Origin: SOJZ01 sp964556565
Lineage (GTDB): Archaea > Thermoproteota > Bathyarchaeia > Bathyarchaeales > Bathyarchaeaceae
Length of the DNA: 17,936 nt
Assembly (NCBI GenBank): GCA_964556565.1
Contig: CAZKWF010000032.1
Span: 1 to 17,936, forward strand
Reading direction: 5' to 3'
Shown: positions 1-7,263 of the stretch, piece by piece
Numbering within the stretch: position 1 is the first letter of the stretch
Layout of the letters: each line of letters begins with the position of its first letter
The notes under the pieces: generated by a model
The model's input: the letters and a program-made list of their open reading frames with translations, nothing else
The model's database searches: none
What the model was told of the DNA's origin: nothing
Made by a program: the position numbers and the translations under genes

Positions 1-2
1 GG

Positions 3-290
3 GGTAAGATAATAGAACGCGGAAGTGTAGTGCACATCTACAAGGAGTCTCTGCACCCGTATACTCAAAAACTAATTGCGGCCTTCCCAAGTGTCATTGG
101 AGCCAAAGTCGAGCTTTCATCCATCCATGGATTTCCACCGGACTTGTTAAAGCCGCCGCCTGGATGCAGATTCCACCCAAGATGCACACTCGCCATGGAA
201 ATCTGCAGCAAGAAAGAACCACCGCTTATTCAATTCGGAAGTAAAGGACATTTTGTGGCATGCCACCTTCATGGAGGAGAAAAAGCTTGA
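3..290 (+). CDS. Oligopeptide/dipeptide ABC transporter ATP-binding protein, C-terminal part (DppD/OppD-like)
   Basis: This is the last 95 residues of a gene entering from the left edge; the frame is open from base 3. It reads GKIIERGSVVHIYKESLHPYT, the end of the nucleotide-binding domain plus the start of the oligo_HPY C-terminal domain found in DppD/OppD and DppF/OppF ATPases. The tail has the four-cysteine pattern GCRFHPRC, C and VAC. In a bacterial DppD this domain binds a [4Fe-4S] cluster, so the same is likely here by family inference. The Walker motifs lie outside the window. Its stop overlaps the TTG start of the next ATPase, so the two are probably translated together and act as the paired ATPases of one peptide importer. 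The permease and binding-protein genes would lie to the left. Confidence 0.9.
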   Translation, partial: GKIIERGSVVHIYKESLHPYTQKLIAAFPSVIGAKVELSSIHGFPPDLLKPPPGCRFHPRCTLAMEICSKKEPPLIQFGSKGHFVACHLHGGEKA

Positions 291-1282
291 AAGATTCGAC
301 GGTTGGAGCCCAAGGCTTGGTGAAGCATTTCCCAATAAAGCTGGGGTTCTTCAAAACCCTAACTGCCAAGGAAATTCCAGTAGTTCATGCAGTTGACGGA
401 GTAAGCTTTAACATAAAGAAGGGAGAGGTTTTCGGACTTGTAGGGGAGAGTGGTTGCGGAAAAACCACCACTGGAAGATTACTGGTCAGATTGCTTGACC
501 CAACTGAAGGTGAAGTGACTTTTGAAGGTATCAACTTGTCAGGTCTTCCTGACAAAGATCTAAGGAAGCTACGACGAAAAATACAAATAATATTTCAAGA
601 CCCGTACGAATCTTTAGACCCAAGAATGAGCATCTTCGACATTATCGCGGAGCCTGTGCGAATCCAAAGAGCCGCAGAAAGTGAGAGGGAAGTAAGCGAA
701 AAAGTAAGAGAAGCCCTAGAAGGATTTGATCTAGTTCCCCCAGAAGAATATATGTTTAGGTTTCCTCATGAATTAAGCGGCGGTCAAAGGCAAAGAGTTG
801 CCATAGCCAGAGCATTCATTCTAAGACCTGAGTTTATCGTGGCAGATGAACCTGTATCGATGTTAGATGCCTCTATAAGAAGTGAAGTGTTGAAATTGCT
901 GTTAGCCACACAGAGAAAATTCAAGACTTCATTTCTTTACATAACCCATGACGTAGCCCTGGCGCGACACATGTGCGACCGGATTGCAGTTATGTATTTG
1001 GGTAAGATTGTGGAACAAGGACCAACTGAGGGAGTAATACTTAAGCCGTTACACCCCTACACCGAGGCACTTATCGCCGCAGTACCAGTTCCAGATCCAA
1101 CAGCAAGACGAATTAGCGTTACTCTGAAAGGAGAAGTCCCAAGTGCAATTAATCCGCCATCTGGATGCAGATTTAACACAAGATGCCCCCATGCAATGGA
1201 AATGTGCCGTAAAAAGGAACCACCCCTCATTGAAATTTCCAAAGACAGATTTGTAGCCTGTCATCTCCACACAGGGAAATAG
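287..1282 (+). CDS. Oligopeptide/dipeptide ABC transporter ATP-binding protein (DppF/OppF-like)
   Basis: A complete 331-residue ATPase that powers peptide import on the cytoplasmic face of the membrane. Walker A GESGCGKT is at about residues 53-60, the signature LSGGQ at 163-167, Walker B with ADEP at 186-189, then ITHD. The C-terminal oligo_HPY domain has cysteines at about 294, 300, 307 and 325 (GCRFNTRC, MC, VAC), the probable Fe-S or metal site of this family. An in-frame ATG exists at 260, but I chose the TTG at 287 because GGAGGAGA at 273-280 is well spaced for it and it overlaps the upstream TGA. The C-terminal tail is very like that of the preceding partial ATPase (both contain KKEPPLI). 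The length is normal for the family. DppF rather than DppD is inferred from position and an N-terminus with an extra segment before the Walker A region. Confidence 0.93.
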   Translation: MKDSTVGAQGLVKHFPIKLGFFKTLTAKEIPVVHAVDGVSFNIKKGEVFGLVGESGCGKTTTGRLLVRLLDPTEGEVTFEGINLSGLPDKDLRKLRRKIQIIFQDPYESLDPRMSIFDIIAEPVRIQRAAESEREVSEKVREALEGFDLVPPEEYMFRFPHELSGGQRQRVAIARAFILRPEFIVADEPVSMLDASIRSEVLKLLLATQRKFKTSFLYITHDVALARHMCDRIAVMYLGKIVEQGPTEGVILKPLHPYTEALIAAVPVPDPTARRISVTLKGEVPSAINPPSGCRFNTRCPHAMEMCRKKEPPLIEISKDRFVACHLHTGK

Positions 1283-1371
1283 ACTTGTTTACCTTTTCAG
1301 TTTCGAACGAGAACATGTTTTCAACCACTAAATTGCGCGTACAGCTTGGTGAAACTGTAGGTTGACCCAGA

Positions 1372-1770
1372 ATGAATAGGTATCCGTATCCGGAAAACAG
1401 GGTGTACTTGAGCGCTGCAATCGCTGGGTTATCAATAATTTTAGCATTAGCCTTATTATTGAATCAACCTATCTTGACTATCTATTATTTCCTTTCAACT
1501 ATTATGTTCACTGTCATCACATTTCTATTAAAAAGACGTCTCTACACTTTCCTTCTGACGGAAAAAACTGAGGAAAAAGAAGGTCAAACTAAAGAACGTA
1601 CTCCTTGGGCAGCATTGCTGCTAGTCCTTCTCATGTCGCTTGCCTTACTGTTGGGCCCACTACTTTTTGCTGAAATTTTAAGCGGATCCGTTTGGTTCAT
1701 AATGATCGTGAGTTTCACGTCAGGTGTCAGTATTTCAGAAGTAGTTCTATATCTCCAAATGCGCCAGTAA
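1372..1770 (+). CDS. Hypothetical four-helix membrane protein
   Basis: This 132-residue protein has four hydrophobic segments, roughly residues 12-30, 33-52, 80-98 and 106-128. The two pairs are separated by a charged loop (EKTEEKEGQTKERT) at about 63-77. I recognise no family. The ATG at 1372 is preceded by a weak GGTTGA at 1360-1365; no convincing TATA box is visible. It lies about 90 bases after the peptide-transporter ATPase, but the spacer makes a shared operon uncertain, and it converges on the ABC ATPase encoded on the other strand. It looks like a real gene because the hydrophobic segments are regular and the frame is open for its whole length with no competing frame. No function is proposed. 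Confidence 0.65.
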   Translation: MNRYPYPENRVYLSAAIAGLSIILALALLLNQPILTIYYFLSTIMFTVITFLLKRRLYTFLLTEKTEEKEGQTKERTPWAALLLVLLMSLALLLGPLLFAEILSGSVWFIMIVSFTSGVSISEVVLYLQMRQ

Positions 1771-1825
1771 AAGTAAAGCCGACAAATACAGTGAGATATT
1801 TTCCAGTTCTTCTACAGTGTTGCAG

Positions 1826-2839
1826 TCAGTCGATTTTGGCTTGCTTCTTCGATTTTTGTATTTCATCCAGACGTGGACAAGCCACAAAATGTTTAGGCTT
1901 AATCTCTATCAATTCGGGTACTTCTTGGCTACAATTAGGTATTGCATATCTGCATCGTGGGTGAAACTTGCAGCCGGATATCGGGTAAAGCGGGTTTGGG
2001 GGTTCTCCAGGTATTCCTTCAAACTCGAAAGAGTCCTGATCGATTCTTGGAACGCTTGCCAAAAGTCCTCGTGTGAAAGGATGCATGGGCTCTTTGAAGA
2101 TTGATTTAACATCTCCATGTTCCATTATTTTTCCTGCATACATAACATAAACACGGTCAGACATCTCGGCGATGACTCCAATGTTATGTGTGATTAGAAG
2201 CATGGAAAGATTAAATTGCTCTTTCATTGCCTTTAGTAAATCTAAGATTTGCCGTTGAACAGTCACATCCAAGGAGCTTGTAGGCTCATCTGCTATGAGT
2301 AATGAAGGGTTGCGTATAAGGGCCATCGCAATTAGGATACGTTGTCCTTCCCCACCGCTGAATTGCTCTCTAAAATGTTTGAACCGCTTTTTGGCATCTG
2401 AAATTTCCACCTTGCCAAGATGCTCTACAACTAGCTTCATTATTCTTTGACTCTCGAGCTTTTCAAGTTCTTCCAAGGTTTCGCCTGTTTGGTGACCAAT
2501 TATGTCTATCGGATGCAAGGAGGCTATTGGATTCTGAGTTATCAAGGCTATATCCATGCCTCTGATTCCTCTAATCTCTTCCTCGGATAGTCTCAACAAA
2601 TCTTTCCTCTGGAACAAAACTTCGCCCTCAATCTTCCAACGAGGTTTAGCATCCCCTGTAGGTTGAAGTATTCTTAGAATTGCGAAGGCAGTTACCGTTT
2701 TTCCTGCTCCAGTCTCTCCAACTATTCCAACGGTTTCTCCTCTATTTATAGTGATGTTTACTCCATCCACTATTTTTGTAAGACCCCCATTCGTGCGCAG
2801 TGACACTCGCAGGTTTCTAACACTCAACAATGGTTTCAT
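1826..2839 (-). CDS. Orphan oligopeptide/dipeptide ABC transporter ATP-binding protein (DppD-like)
   Basis: A 337-residue ATPase of the peptide-import ABC family. Walker A GETGAGKT is at about 41-48, the signature region QFSGGEGQR at 159-167 (an unusual FSGGE instead of LSGGQ or MSGGM), Walker B with ADEP at 183-186, and ITHN replaces the usual ITHD in the switch. The C-terminal oligo_HPY domain carries cysteines near 290, 296, 303 and 321 and probably binds a metal or Fe-S cluster. The ATG at 2839 is preceded by AGAGGA seven bases upstream; a TTG seven codons earlier is possible. A TATA-like box (AAATATAAG on this strand, 2887-2895) fits this start. No permease, binding protein or second ATPase lies beside it on this strand, so its partners must be elsewhere, possibly the transporter at the left edge. 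Confidence 0.92.
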   Translation of the reverse strand: MKPLLSVRNLRVSLRTNGGLTKIVDGVNITINRGETVGIVGETGAGKTVTAFAILRILQPTGDAKPRWKIEGEVLFQRKDLLRLSEEEIRGIRGMDIALITQNPIASLHPIDIIGHQTGETLEELEKLESQRIMKLVVEHLGKVEISDAKKRFKHFREQFSGGEGQRILIAMALIRNPSLLIADEPTSSLDVTVQRQILDLLKAMKEQFNLSMLLITHNIGVIAEMSDRVYVMYAGKIMEHGDVKSIFKEPMHPFTRGLLASVPRIDQDSFEFEGIPGEPPNPLYPISGCKFHPRCRYAIPNCSQEVPELIEIKPKHFVACPRLDEIQKSKKQAKID

Positions 2840-2886
2840 CGATTTTCCTCTCTTGATCAAGGTTATTATGGTAAATCCTTTTGAAT

Positions 2887-2895
2887 CTTATATTT
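2887..2895 (-). promoter_or_regulatory. TATA-like box for the orphan ABC ATPase
   Basis: AAATATAAG on the minus strand lies about 50 bases upstream of the ATG at 2839. A start point about 26 bases downstream would give a leader of roughly 25-30 bases containing the AGAGGA ribosome site. Assigned from sequence and spacing only. Confidence 0.4.
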
Positions 2896-2986
2896 CTTCT
2901 TTTCAATCTGACTTCGATACGAAAAAAGCGATTTACATCAGAAAATCCGCTCTCAGACTTTTGGCTGCTGACCATCATCGCAGATA

Positions 2987-3307
2987 TTATTCGAACACAA
3001 CCGTTCTTATATAAAGAACAAGAATCAAAACACCGTAAGCAAGATTAGTTAAAGAAGCCATGAGAAGAGGGCTGACTCCAGAGAACGTAGGAACAGACAT
3101 TAAGACATCCTCCAACATCACCGCACTTATGAAAAGAACAGCATATGACAGAAGAAAGTAGGCAAGACTAATGTAGAAGAACCTCGTCGAGCCTCCGGGC
3201 TTGTATGAAAAAAAACTAACAACACAAAAAAGAACAATAATAGTAGCAGCCATCTGAATCACTGTACTTGCCAAACCACTCAGCACAGAGAAAGTAGCTA
3301 AATCCAT
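2987..3307 (-). CDS. Hypothetical three-helix membrane protein
   Basis: A 106-residue protein made almost entirely of three hydrophobic stretches, about residues 9-34, 43-66 and 82-104, with a short basic loop (YKPGGSTR) between the first two. The ATG at 3307 has GAGGG six bases upstream, and a TATA-like ATTAAAAGG lies at about 3341-3349, about 40 bases upstream on this strand, so the start is well supported. It lies upstream of the orphan ABC ATPase on the same strand, but about 150 bases and a separate TATA box suggest independent transcription. I do not recognise the family; a role at the membrane is all that can be inferred. Confidence 0.7.
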   Translation of the reverse strand: MDLATFSVLSGLASTVIQMAATIIVLFCVVSFFSYKPGGSTRFFYISLAYFLLSYAVLFISAVMLEDVLMSVPTFSGVSPLLMASLTNLAYGVLILVLYIRTVVFE

Positions 3308-3387
3308 CTTAAACCCTCAAGAACAAATCTGCAACCAACCTTTTAATGCTTACGTCATCCATACATGTAAGCCGCCCTCAGTAACTC

Positions 3388-3576
3388 CTATACCCAGAGC
3401 TTTGAGTAACAGGTTAAGCAGTAGTAGACTGTATATGATTCACGTTTTCGTGGGCATATATGCGCCCACGCCCTACTCCCAACACGTAAATGTTGACCGC
3501 AAGTTTCACAGCATGGTGAACCATCCAAGCGACTGACAAGGTTTCGCATCACAGTTATTTTCTTCCACGCTGCCAT
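3388..3576 (-). CDS. Six-cysteine zinc-finger-like microprotein
   Basis: A 62-residue protein with cysteines at 22, 23, 26, 41, 53 and 56. The arrangement CETC, then a conserved-looking HICPR, then YYCLTC, resembles a treble-clef or LIM-like zinc site with two CxxC knuckles. Start choice: ATG at 3576 has AGAGG about nine bases upstream and a strong TATA box (AAAGTATAAAAAAC on this strand, about 3629-3642) at the right distance; a later ATG at 3549 lacks this support. The basic N-terminus (WKKITVMRNLVSR) could contact nucleic acid, but that is inference. It shares an intergenic region with the divergent gene at 3750. No function is assigned. Confidence 0.7.
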   Translation of the reverse strand: MAAWKKITVMRNLVSRLDGSPCCETCGQHLRVGSRAWAHICPRKRESYTVYYCLTCYSKLWV

Positions 3577-3628
3577 GACGAAAAGCCTCTACGCACACTT
3601 GTCAAACAAATCAACGAAGGTAACAGAG

Positions 3629-3642
3629 TTTTTTATACTTTT
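3629..3642 (-). promoter_or_regulatory. TATA box for the six-cysteine microprotein
   Basis: AAAGTATAAAAAAC on the minus strand is a strong archaeal-type TATA element about 55-65 bases upstream of the ATG at 3576. The predicted leader would include AGAGG as ribosome site. Confidence 0.5.
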
Positions 3643-3683
3643 TGTTCAGTTCATTCCCTTGAAGTCTTGCATGCAGGCACATT

Positions 3684-3693
3684 CTATAAATAA
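3684..3693 (+). promoter_or_regulatory. TATA box for the coiled-coil protein gene
   Basis: CTATAAATAA lies about 60 bases before the ATG at 3750, implying a leader of about 35 bases with GGAG as ribosome site. It is divergent from the TATA box at 3629-3642. Confidence 0.45.
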
Positions 3694-3749
3694 TCCATAC
3701 AGGTGTAGATAAACAACGCAAACCAGTTCACGTAGTGGAGAAGAGATCA

Positions 3750-4349
3750 ATGGTTGAAAAAGAAAAAATAAAAAAGATGGCAGAGTTTAGAGCGTGGCTG
3801 GAAAAACGCATAGAAGAAGTAGAAACCGAACTAGAAGGATTACGAGTTTTACTCGAGTTCACCGACACCTCACTGCTAGAAAAAGGGTTCAAACGAGCAG
3901 AAATGGTAAAGCCTACTCCCACACCACCACAAGTAACGCCTGCCACCTCACCTGAAACAGCTCTTCCACTCTCTACCATGGAGTATGGGGAAACCATACC
4001 ATTGAAAACAGTAACAGGCGACCTTCTCGCAGATGTGTACGTCGCAGAGGATTCCATGCGAATTGTACCCTCAAAAGACAAAAACTTCGATGTGAACATT
4101 CCGCCGTTCACATCCTTCCTCGTAGAGAGGGTGCTAGCAAAAATGCAGGAAAAAGACCATGAAGCCGCAGGTACTGGAGAAATAGCCCCAGATAAAATAT
4201 TGTCTTACAACATTATCCGTGACGGAGATACCATTCGTGAAGTAACCATTAAAAACATTAGACCTGAAAGGTTACAGGAACTCAAGTCAACAATCCGTTG
4301 GACGCTGGAAAAAATGTATGAAAAAATGAAGCAAACTGGCTCAGCATGA
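3750..4349 (+). CDS. Coiled-coil protein of unknown function, archaeal conserved type
   Basis: A 199-residue soluble protein. Residues about 1-45 are charged and predicted coiled coil (EKIKKMAEFRAWLEKRIEEVETELEGL), followed by a proline/threonine-rich linker (KPTPTPPQVTPATSP, about 55-70) and a compact C-terminal domain (about 82-199) rich in beta-strand-like segments that ends in an amphipathic helix. I chose ATG at 3750 rather than GTG at 3735 because GGAG at 3737-3740 sits nine bases before it. No enzyme motif or cysteine cluster is visible and there is no signal peptide. The build of coiled coil, linker and globular domain suggests an oligomeric or adaptor protein, which is inference only. 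Confidence 0.75.
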   Translation: MVEKEKIKKMAEFRAWLEKRIEEVETELEGLRVLLEFTDTSLLEKGFKRAEMVKPTPTPPQVTPATSPETALPLSTMEYGETIPLKTVTGDLLADVYVAEDSMRIVPSKDKNFDVNIPPFTSFLVERVLAKMQEKDHEAAGTGEIAPDKILSYNIIRDGDTIREVTIKNIRPERLQELKSTIRWTLEKMYEKMKQTGSA

Positions 4350-4449
4350 TAAGCACCAGCGATAGTAGTTCTAATTCTTTCAATGTTGGTTCCCTGCTCG
4401 CGACCAAGCAAGGCAAATTGCCTCTATTTCAAGTATTTCTCTTTCAACA

Positions 4450-4599
4450 CTATGGTGCCCCTGCAATAGCAGTTTCAAAAACTGCCTTAACAAGTTCTAG
4501 AACGTAGCTCAACTGCCCTGTATATAATCCCAAAACGAGAAAAGTCAAACCTGACATCAACAACAGGGAACCTATAACCCGCCGTCCCGATGAATCCAT
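4450..4599 (-). CDS. Small single-helix membrane protein (49 residues)
   Basis: A short gene encoding 49 residues: a basic N-terminus (MDSSGRRVIG), one clear transmembrane helix of about residues 9-27 (SLLLMSGLTFLVLGLY), a short turn (TGQ), an amphipathic helix and the ending AIAGAP. The ATG at 4599 has AGGAG nine bases upstream, and a TATA-like CTTTAAAG lies at about 4641-4648 on this strand. The combination of ribosome site, promoter and protein-like composition supports a real gene despite its size; a longer overlapping frame on the same strand (4487-4714) has no such support. The N-terminus is predicted cytoplasmic by the positive-inside rule. Function unknown. The flanking bases 4350-4449 and 4600-4820 hold no other convincing gene. 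Confidence 0.65.
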   Translation of the reverse strand: MDSSGRRVIGSLLLMSGLTFLVLGLYTGQLSYVLELVKAVFETAIAGAP

Positions 4600-4820
4600 A
4601 GTAGTTTCTCCTGATAACTAACCAACTAACACTACGAACCTCTTTAAAGAAATTTCTATTAAATGCTCTTTGACTCGATCTTAGGCTTTGACATACTGGT
4701 GACTCGATGTCCAAGTGGGATAAACTACGCTGAAGATAGATTCGAGTTAGGTATATCCGAGATACAATTAAACTGACGCCTGAAGAAGACTTTCACAAAA
4801 AGATGATACCCGAGTGGTTA

Positions 4821-5492
4821 CTAGGCTTTCTTTACACCGTCTTGGCCGTGATAAGCAAGGCAATATGGACAAAACGTGCGAATCCTAAGAAAATTCTTTC
4901 CACAGTCCATACACGCTTTATGTTTTCCGTCAATTTGTTTTTCAGGTGAGGCAAGGGGCTCTTTTACTTCTATTTCCTTTAATTTAAGAAAAAGGAAAAT
5001 CGAGATTATCAAAACAGACAGTAGGAGAAATCCAAACAAGACCAACAGAATTGAGATTGCTACGTTACTTGGGATTCCTTGGTTGCTAGGGTTTTCATGA
5101 TACCCAGTTGAGCCTGAGGCTTTTGCCAAAAAAGTCGAACAATTAACAGCCGTTTGGTTTTCCCACCGTGCGCTAACGTACACTGTATAATTTTGTGAAT
5201 CAGCGTTTGGTGGTAATTTGAAAGCAAAGGCAAATATGCCTTTTTCATTGGTTTGGCTAGTTCCCACAGCTATGATGTCTCTGCTTTCATTCCTTACTTC
5301 TAATGCTACCAGTGATCCTCTAAGTGGATTTTCTCCTAAAGTTACCTTCCCACAGACTCTTACAGTTTCTACTTGGAAATACGAAGATTTGTCGGTTCCT
5401 GCTGTAATGTGCAAAATCGGAGAAGCATAAGCGAGCGGCATGTATACAAATGATAGAAATATCAAAAGCATTGAAAGTCTTGAGGTTTTCAC
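4821..5492 (-). CDS. Membrane-anchored surface protein with Ig-like domain and cytoplasmic zinc ribbon
   Basis: With a GTG start at 5492 this is 223 residues. The start is chosen because GGGAG lies five bases upstream and the protein then opens with a clean signal peptide (MKTSRLSMLLIFLSF to LAYA, cleavage near residue 24). An outside domain of about 25-125 has the look of a beta-sandwich of the macroglobulin/Ig type (KSSYFQVETVRVCGKV, then TNEKGIFAFAFKLP, then YTVYVSARW), with NxS/T sites. A long hydrophobic helix at about 145-170 is followed by a tail with a zinc ribbon, cysteines about 194, 197, 208 and 211 (CMDCGKNF and CPYC). The topology places the zinc ribbon in the cytoplasm. An upstream ATG at 5504 is possible but lacks a ribosome site. 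Function unknown; a sensing or binding role is inference. Confidence 0.75.
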   Translation of the reverse strand: MKTSRLSMLLIFLSFVYMPLAYASPILHITAGTDKSSYFQVETVRVCGKVTLGENPLRGSLVALEVRNESRDIIAVGTSQTNEKGIFAFAFKLPPNADSQNYTVYVSARWENQTAVNCSTFLAKASGSTGYHENPSNQGIPSNVAISILLVLFGFLLLSVLIISIFLFLKLKEIEVKEPLASPEKQIDGKHKACMDCGKNFLRIRTFCPYCLAYHGQDGVKKA

Positions 5493-5642
5493 GCTTTCTC
5501 CCATTAATTCTAGGAGCCTATGCTTCTTTAGGATTGCGTTTTGAGTTATGAGCCGAAAAGACTTCAACTAGTTGTATATATCGTTGGTATTCGCATTCTC
5601 CAGTGAGGCGAGTCCTGAGAGGAAACATGGAATTTAAGGCCG

Positions 5643-6551
5643 TTAGAGCAGAGAAAGCATTTTTTCTAAGGCTTTTCGAGCTTTTTTCGCAATCGATTTT
5701 GGAATAGTTATGACGTGTTTTTCTTCTTTGAGGGACAAGTATATTCGTTCCAGCGTGTTCATTTTCATGTTTGGACAAATAGCTCCATCATAAAGTGGTA
5801 TGAACACTTTTTTCGGATTTTCCCTTTTAAGGCGGTGGACCAGTCCAATTTCTGTTCCTACGACGTATTTTGTTGCAGATGTCTCTCTGGCATATCTGCA
5901 CATCTGTGAGGTGCTTCCAACAAAATCTGCTGATAATTGAACTTCTGGAATACACTCTGGATGCACCATAACCACAGCATTAGGATGCTTCTCTTTCAAG
6001 AGTTGAATGTCTCCCTTAGTGAAGAGGATGTGAGTTGGACAGTAACCTCTGCTTGGAATTGGAATAATTTTCTTTCCAGTTTTCTGTTGAACATGCCACG
6101 CCAGGTTAGCGTCAGGCCCGAAAAGTACAGTGTCTCCATCTAGGCTATCCACCACTTTCACGGCGTTGGCAGATGTGCAGCATATATCGCATTCTGCCTT
6201 TGCTTCAGCAAGCGTGTTGACGTAAAGAATCACCGGTGCTTCTGGGTATTTTTTCTTCCACAATCTAACTTGCTCTGCGGTGAGCATATGTGCCATTGGG
6301 CATCTTGCACCGAGGCTTGGGATAAGAACCTTTTTATCTGGATTCAGTATGGCACCTGACTCGGCCATAAAATCAACTGCTGAAAACACTAGAATGTCCG
6401 CGTCTTTCTCATCCATTGCCTTTCTGCATAATTCGATGCTGTCGCCTAGGTAGTCTGCGGTGTCCTGAACTTCCGGTCTCTGATAGTTGTGAGCTAGTAG
6501 GAGTGCCTTCTTCTCTTCTTTCAACCTTTGAATTTCGTTGATGAGGTTCAT
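5643..6551 (-). CDS. nadA: Quinolinate synthase NadA
   Basis: NadA condenses iminoaspartate with dihydroxyacetone phosphate to quinolinate, the second step of de novo NAD synthesis, using an oxygen-sensitive [4Fe-4S] cluster in the cytoplasm. The 302-residue protein has the family hallmarks: AHNYQ near residue 20, DYLGDS near 33, and the three cluster cysteines at about 84 (GARCPMAHM), 171 (GYCPTH) and 259 (DGAICPNM), spaced as in the known structures. The ATG at 6551 has GGAGG six bases upstream; an ATG 26 codons earlier is unsupported. A TATA-like AGATATATC lies near 6612-6620 on this strand, giving a leader of about 40 bases. No nadB or nadC is in the window, so the partner enzymes must be elsewhere. 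Confidence 0.97.
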   Translation of the reverse strand: MNLINEIQRLKEEKKALLLAHNYQRPEVQDTADYLGDSIELCRKAMDEKDADILVFSAVDFMAESGAILNPDKKVLIPSLGARCPMAHMLTAEQVRLWKKKYPEAPVILYVNTLAEAKAECDICCTSANAVKVVDSLDGDTVLFGPDANLAWHVQQKTGKKIIPIPSRGYCPTHILFTKGDIQLLKEKHPNAVVMVHPECIPEVQLSADFVGSTSQMCRYARETSATKYVVGTEIGLVHRLKRENPKKVFIPLYDGAICPNMKMNTLERIYLSLKEEKHVITIPKSIAKKARKALEKMLSLL

Positions 6552-6743
6552 GGTTGGCCTCCGTTGATTATGGAATTGGCGTTTTGTCGGAAAGCTTGTA
6601 ACCACTTTAAGGGATATATCTTTACCCATCGCTGATTTCAGTATGTCCTTCTATGTTCTACTTCCTCTTCCTTAAGAATTTCGTTCCTCGAGGACCCTTT
6701 GTTTTTATTTGCGAGGATTTGCATCGAGGCGTACGGATAAAAC

Positions 6744-6759
6744 TTTAGGCTTACCCAAA
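6744..6759. promoter_or_regulatory. Imperfect DtxR/MntR-type operator (distal)
   Basis: TTTAGG-CTTA-CCCAAA is an inverted repeat with one mismatch to the TTTAGG/CCTAAA pattern. It starts exactly 20 bases before the near-identical site at 6764-6780, about two helical turns, so two repressor dimers could bind the same face. It resembles known binding sites of manganese/iron regulators of the DtxR family, and the gene just downstream encodes one. Confidence 0.6.
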
Positions 6760-6763
6760 TATT

Positions 6764-6780
6764 TTTAGGCAATACCTAAA
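6764..6780. promoter_or_regulatory. Perfect palindromic DtxR/MntR-type operator
   Basis: TTTAGG-CAATA-CCTAAA is a perfect 6-base inverted repeat around a five-base spacer. It directly touches a TATA-like element (TATAAATA, 6781-6788), while an alternative TATA (AAATATTTTT, 6757-6766) lies between the two operators. Either way a bound metal-loaded repressor would cover the promoter of the downstream regulator and ZIP transporter genes, giving autoregulated metal-dependent repression. Confidence 0.72.
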
Positions 6781-6800
6781 TATAAATAACAGGATTAATT

Positions 6801-7256
6801 TTGAATATCAATGTTTGCCTGACACGAAAGGAAGCTGAATACCTAGTTTTTGTGTACAGAAAGCAAGTTGAGGATCGCAGTAGAGTCACAACCACAATTG
6901 TAGCCAGAAAATTTGCTGTCACAGCAGCAACTATAACTGAATCTTTCCACAAGCTTGCCGCGAAGGACTTAGTCAAGTATATACCTTATTACGGAATTAG
7001 ACTTACCGAGAAAGGAGTTGCTGAAGCAAAAAAGCTCTTGAGAAAGCATCGGTTGTTAGAGACCTTGTTTGTAAGATTGATGAAATATGCCCCAACAAAA
7101 GCATGCAATGAAGCCTCTAGAATAGACTATTATTGTTCCGAAACCCTAGCAAATAGCATTTGCAGTACGTATGGTCATCCAGCTCAATGTCCCTGCAACA
7201 AACAGATCTATACAGACCCAAATTGCAGAAGCGACAGAAACAGTGCTGTGTGTTGA
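6801..7256 (+). CDS. DtxR/MntR-family metal-dependent transcriptional repressor
   Basis: A 151-residue regulator. Residues about 7-70 form a winged helix-turn-helix (VTTTIVARKFAVTAATITESFHKLAAKDLVKY, then the wing IRLTEKG), followed by the dimerisation helices with HRLLE at about 83-87, where the family uses a His as metal ligand. The C-terminal part has a Cys-rich form of the family metal site: ACNEASRID, YYC, GHPAQCPC and NC, with seven cysteines from residue 102 on. Such regulators bind DNA when loaded with Mn, Fe or Zn; the cysteines may favour zinc or iron (inference). The TTG at 6801 is the likely start, with AGGA six bases upstream; no earlier start is open. The gene is seven bases upstream of a ZIP transporter and carries paired operators in front. 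Confidence 0.88.
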   Translation: MNINVCLTRKEAEYLVFVYRKQVEDRSRVTTTIVARKFAVTAATITESFHKLAAKDLVKYIPYYGIRLTEKGVAEAKKLLRKHRLLETLFVRLMKYAPTKACNEASRIDYYCSETLANSICSTYGHPAQCPCNKQIYTDPNCRSDRNSAVC

Positions 7257-7263
7257 TTGGAAG

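Noticed and set aside
4487..4714. 75-residue minus-strand open frame starting MDIESPVCQ
   Set aside because: It overlaps the 49-residue membrane protein in another frame and has no ribosome site or recognisable pattern.
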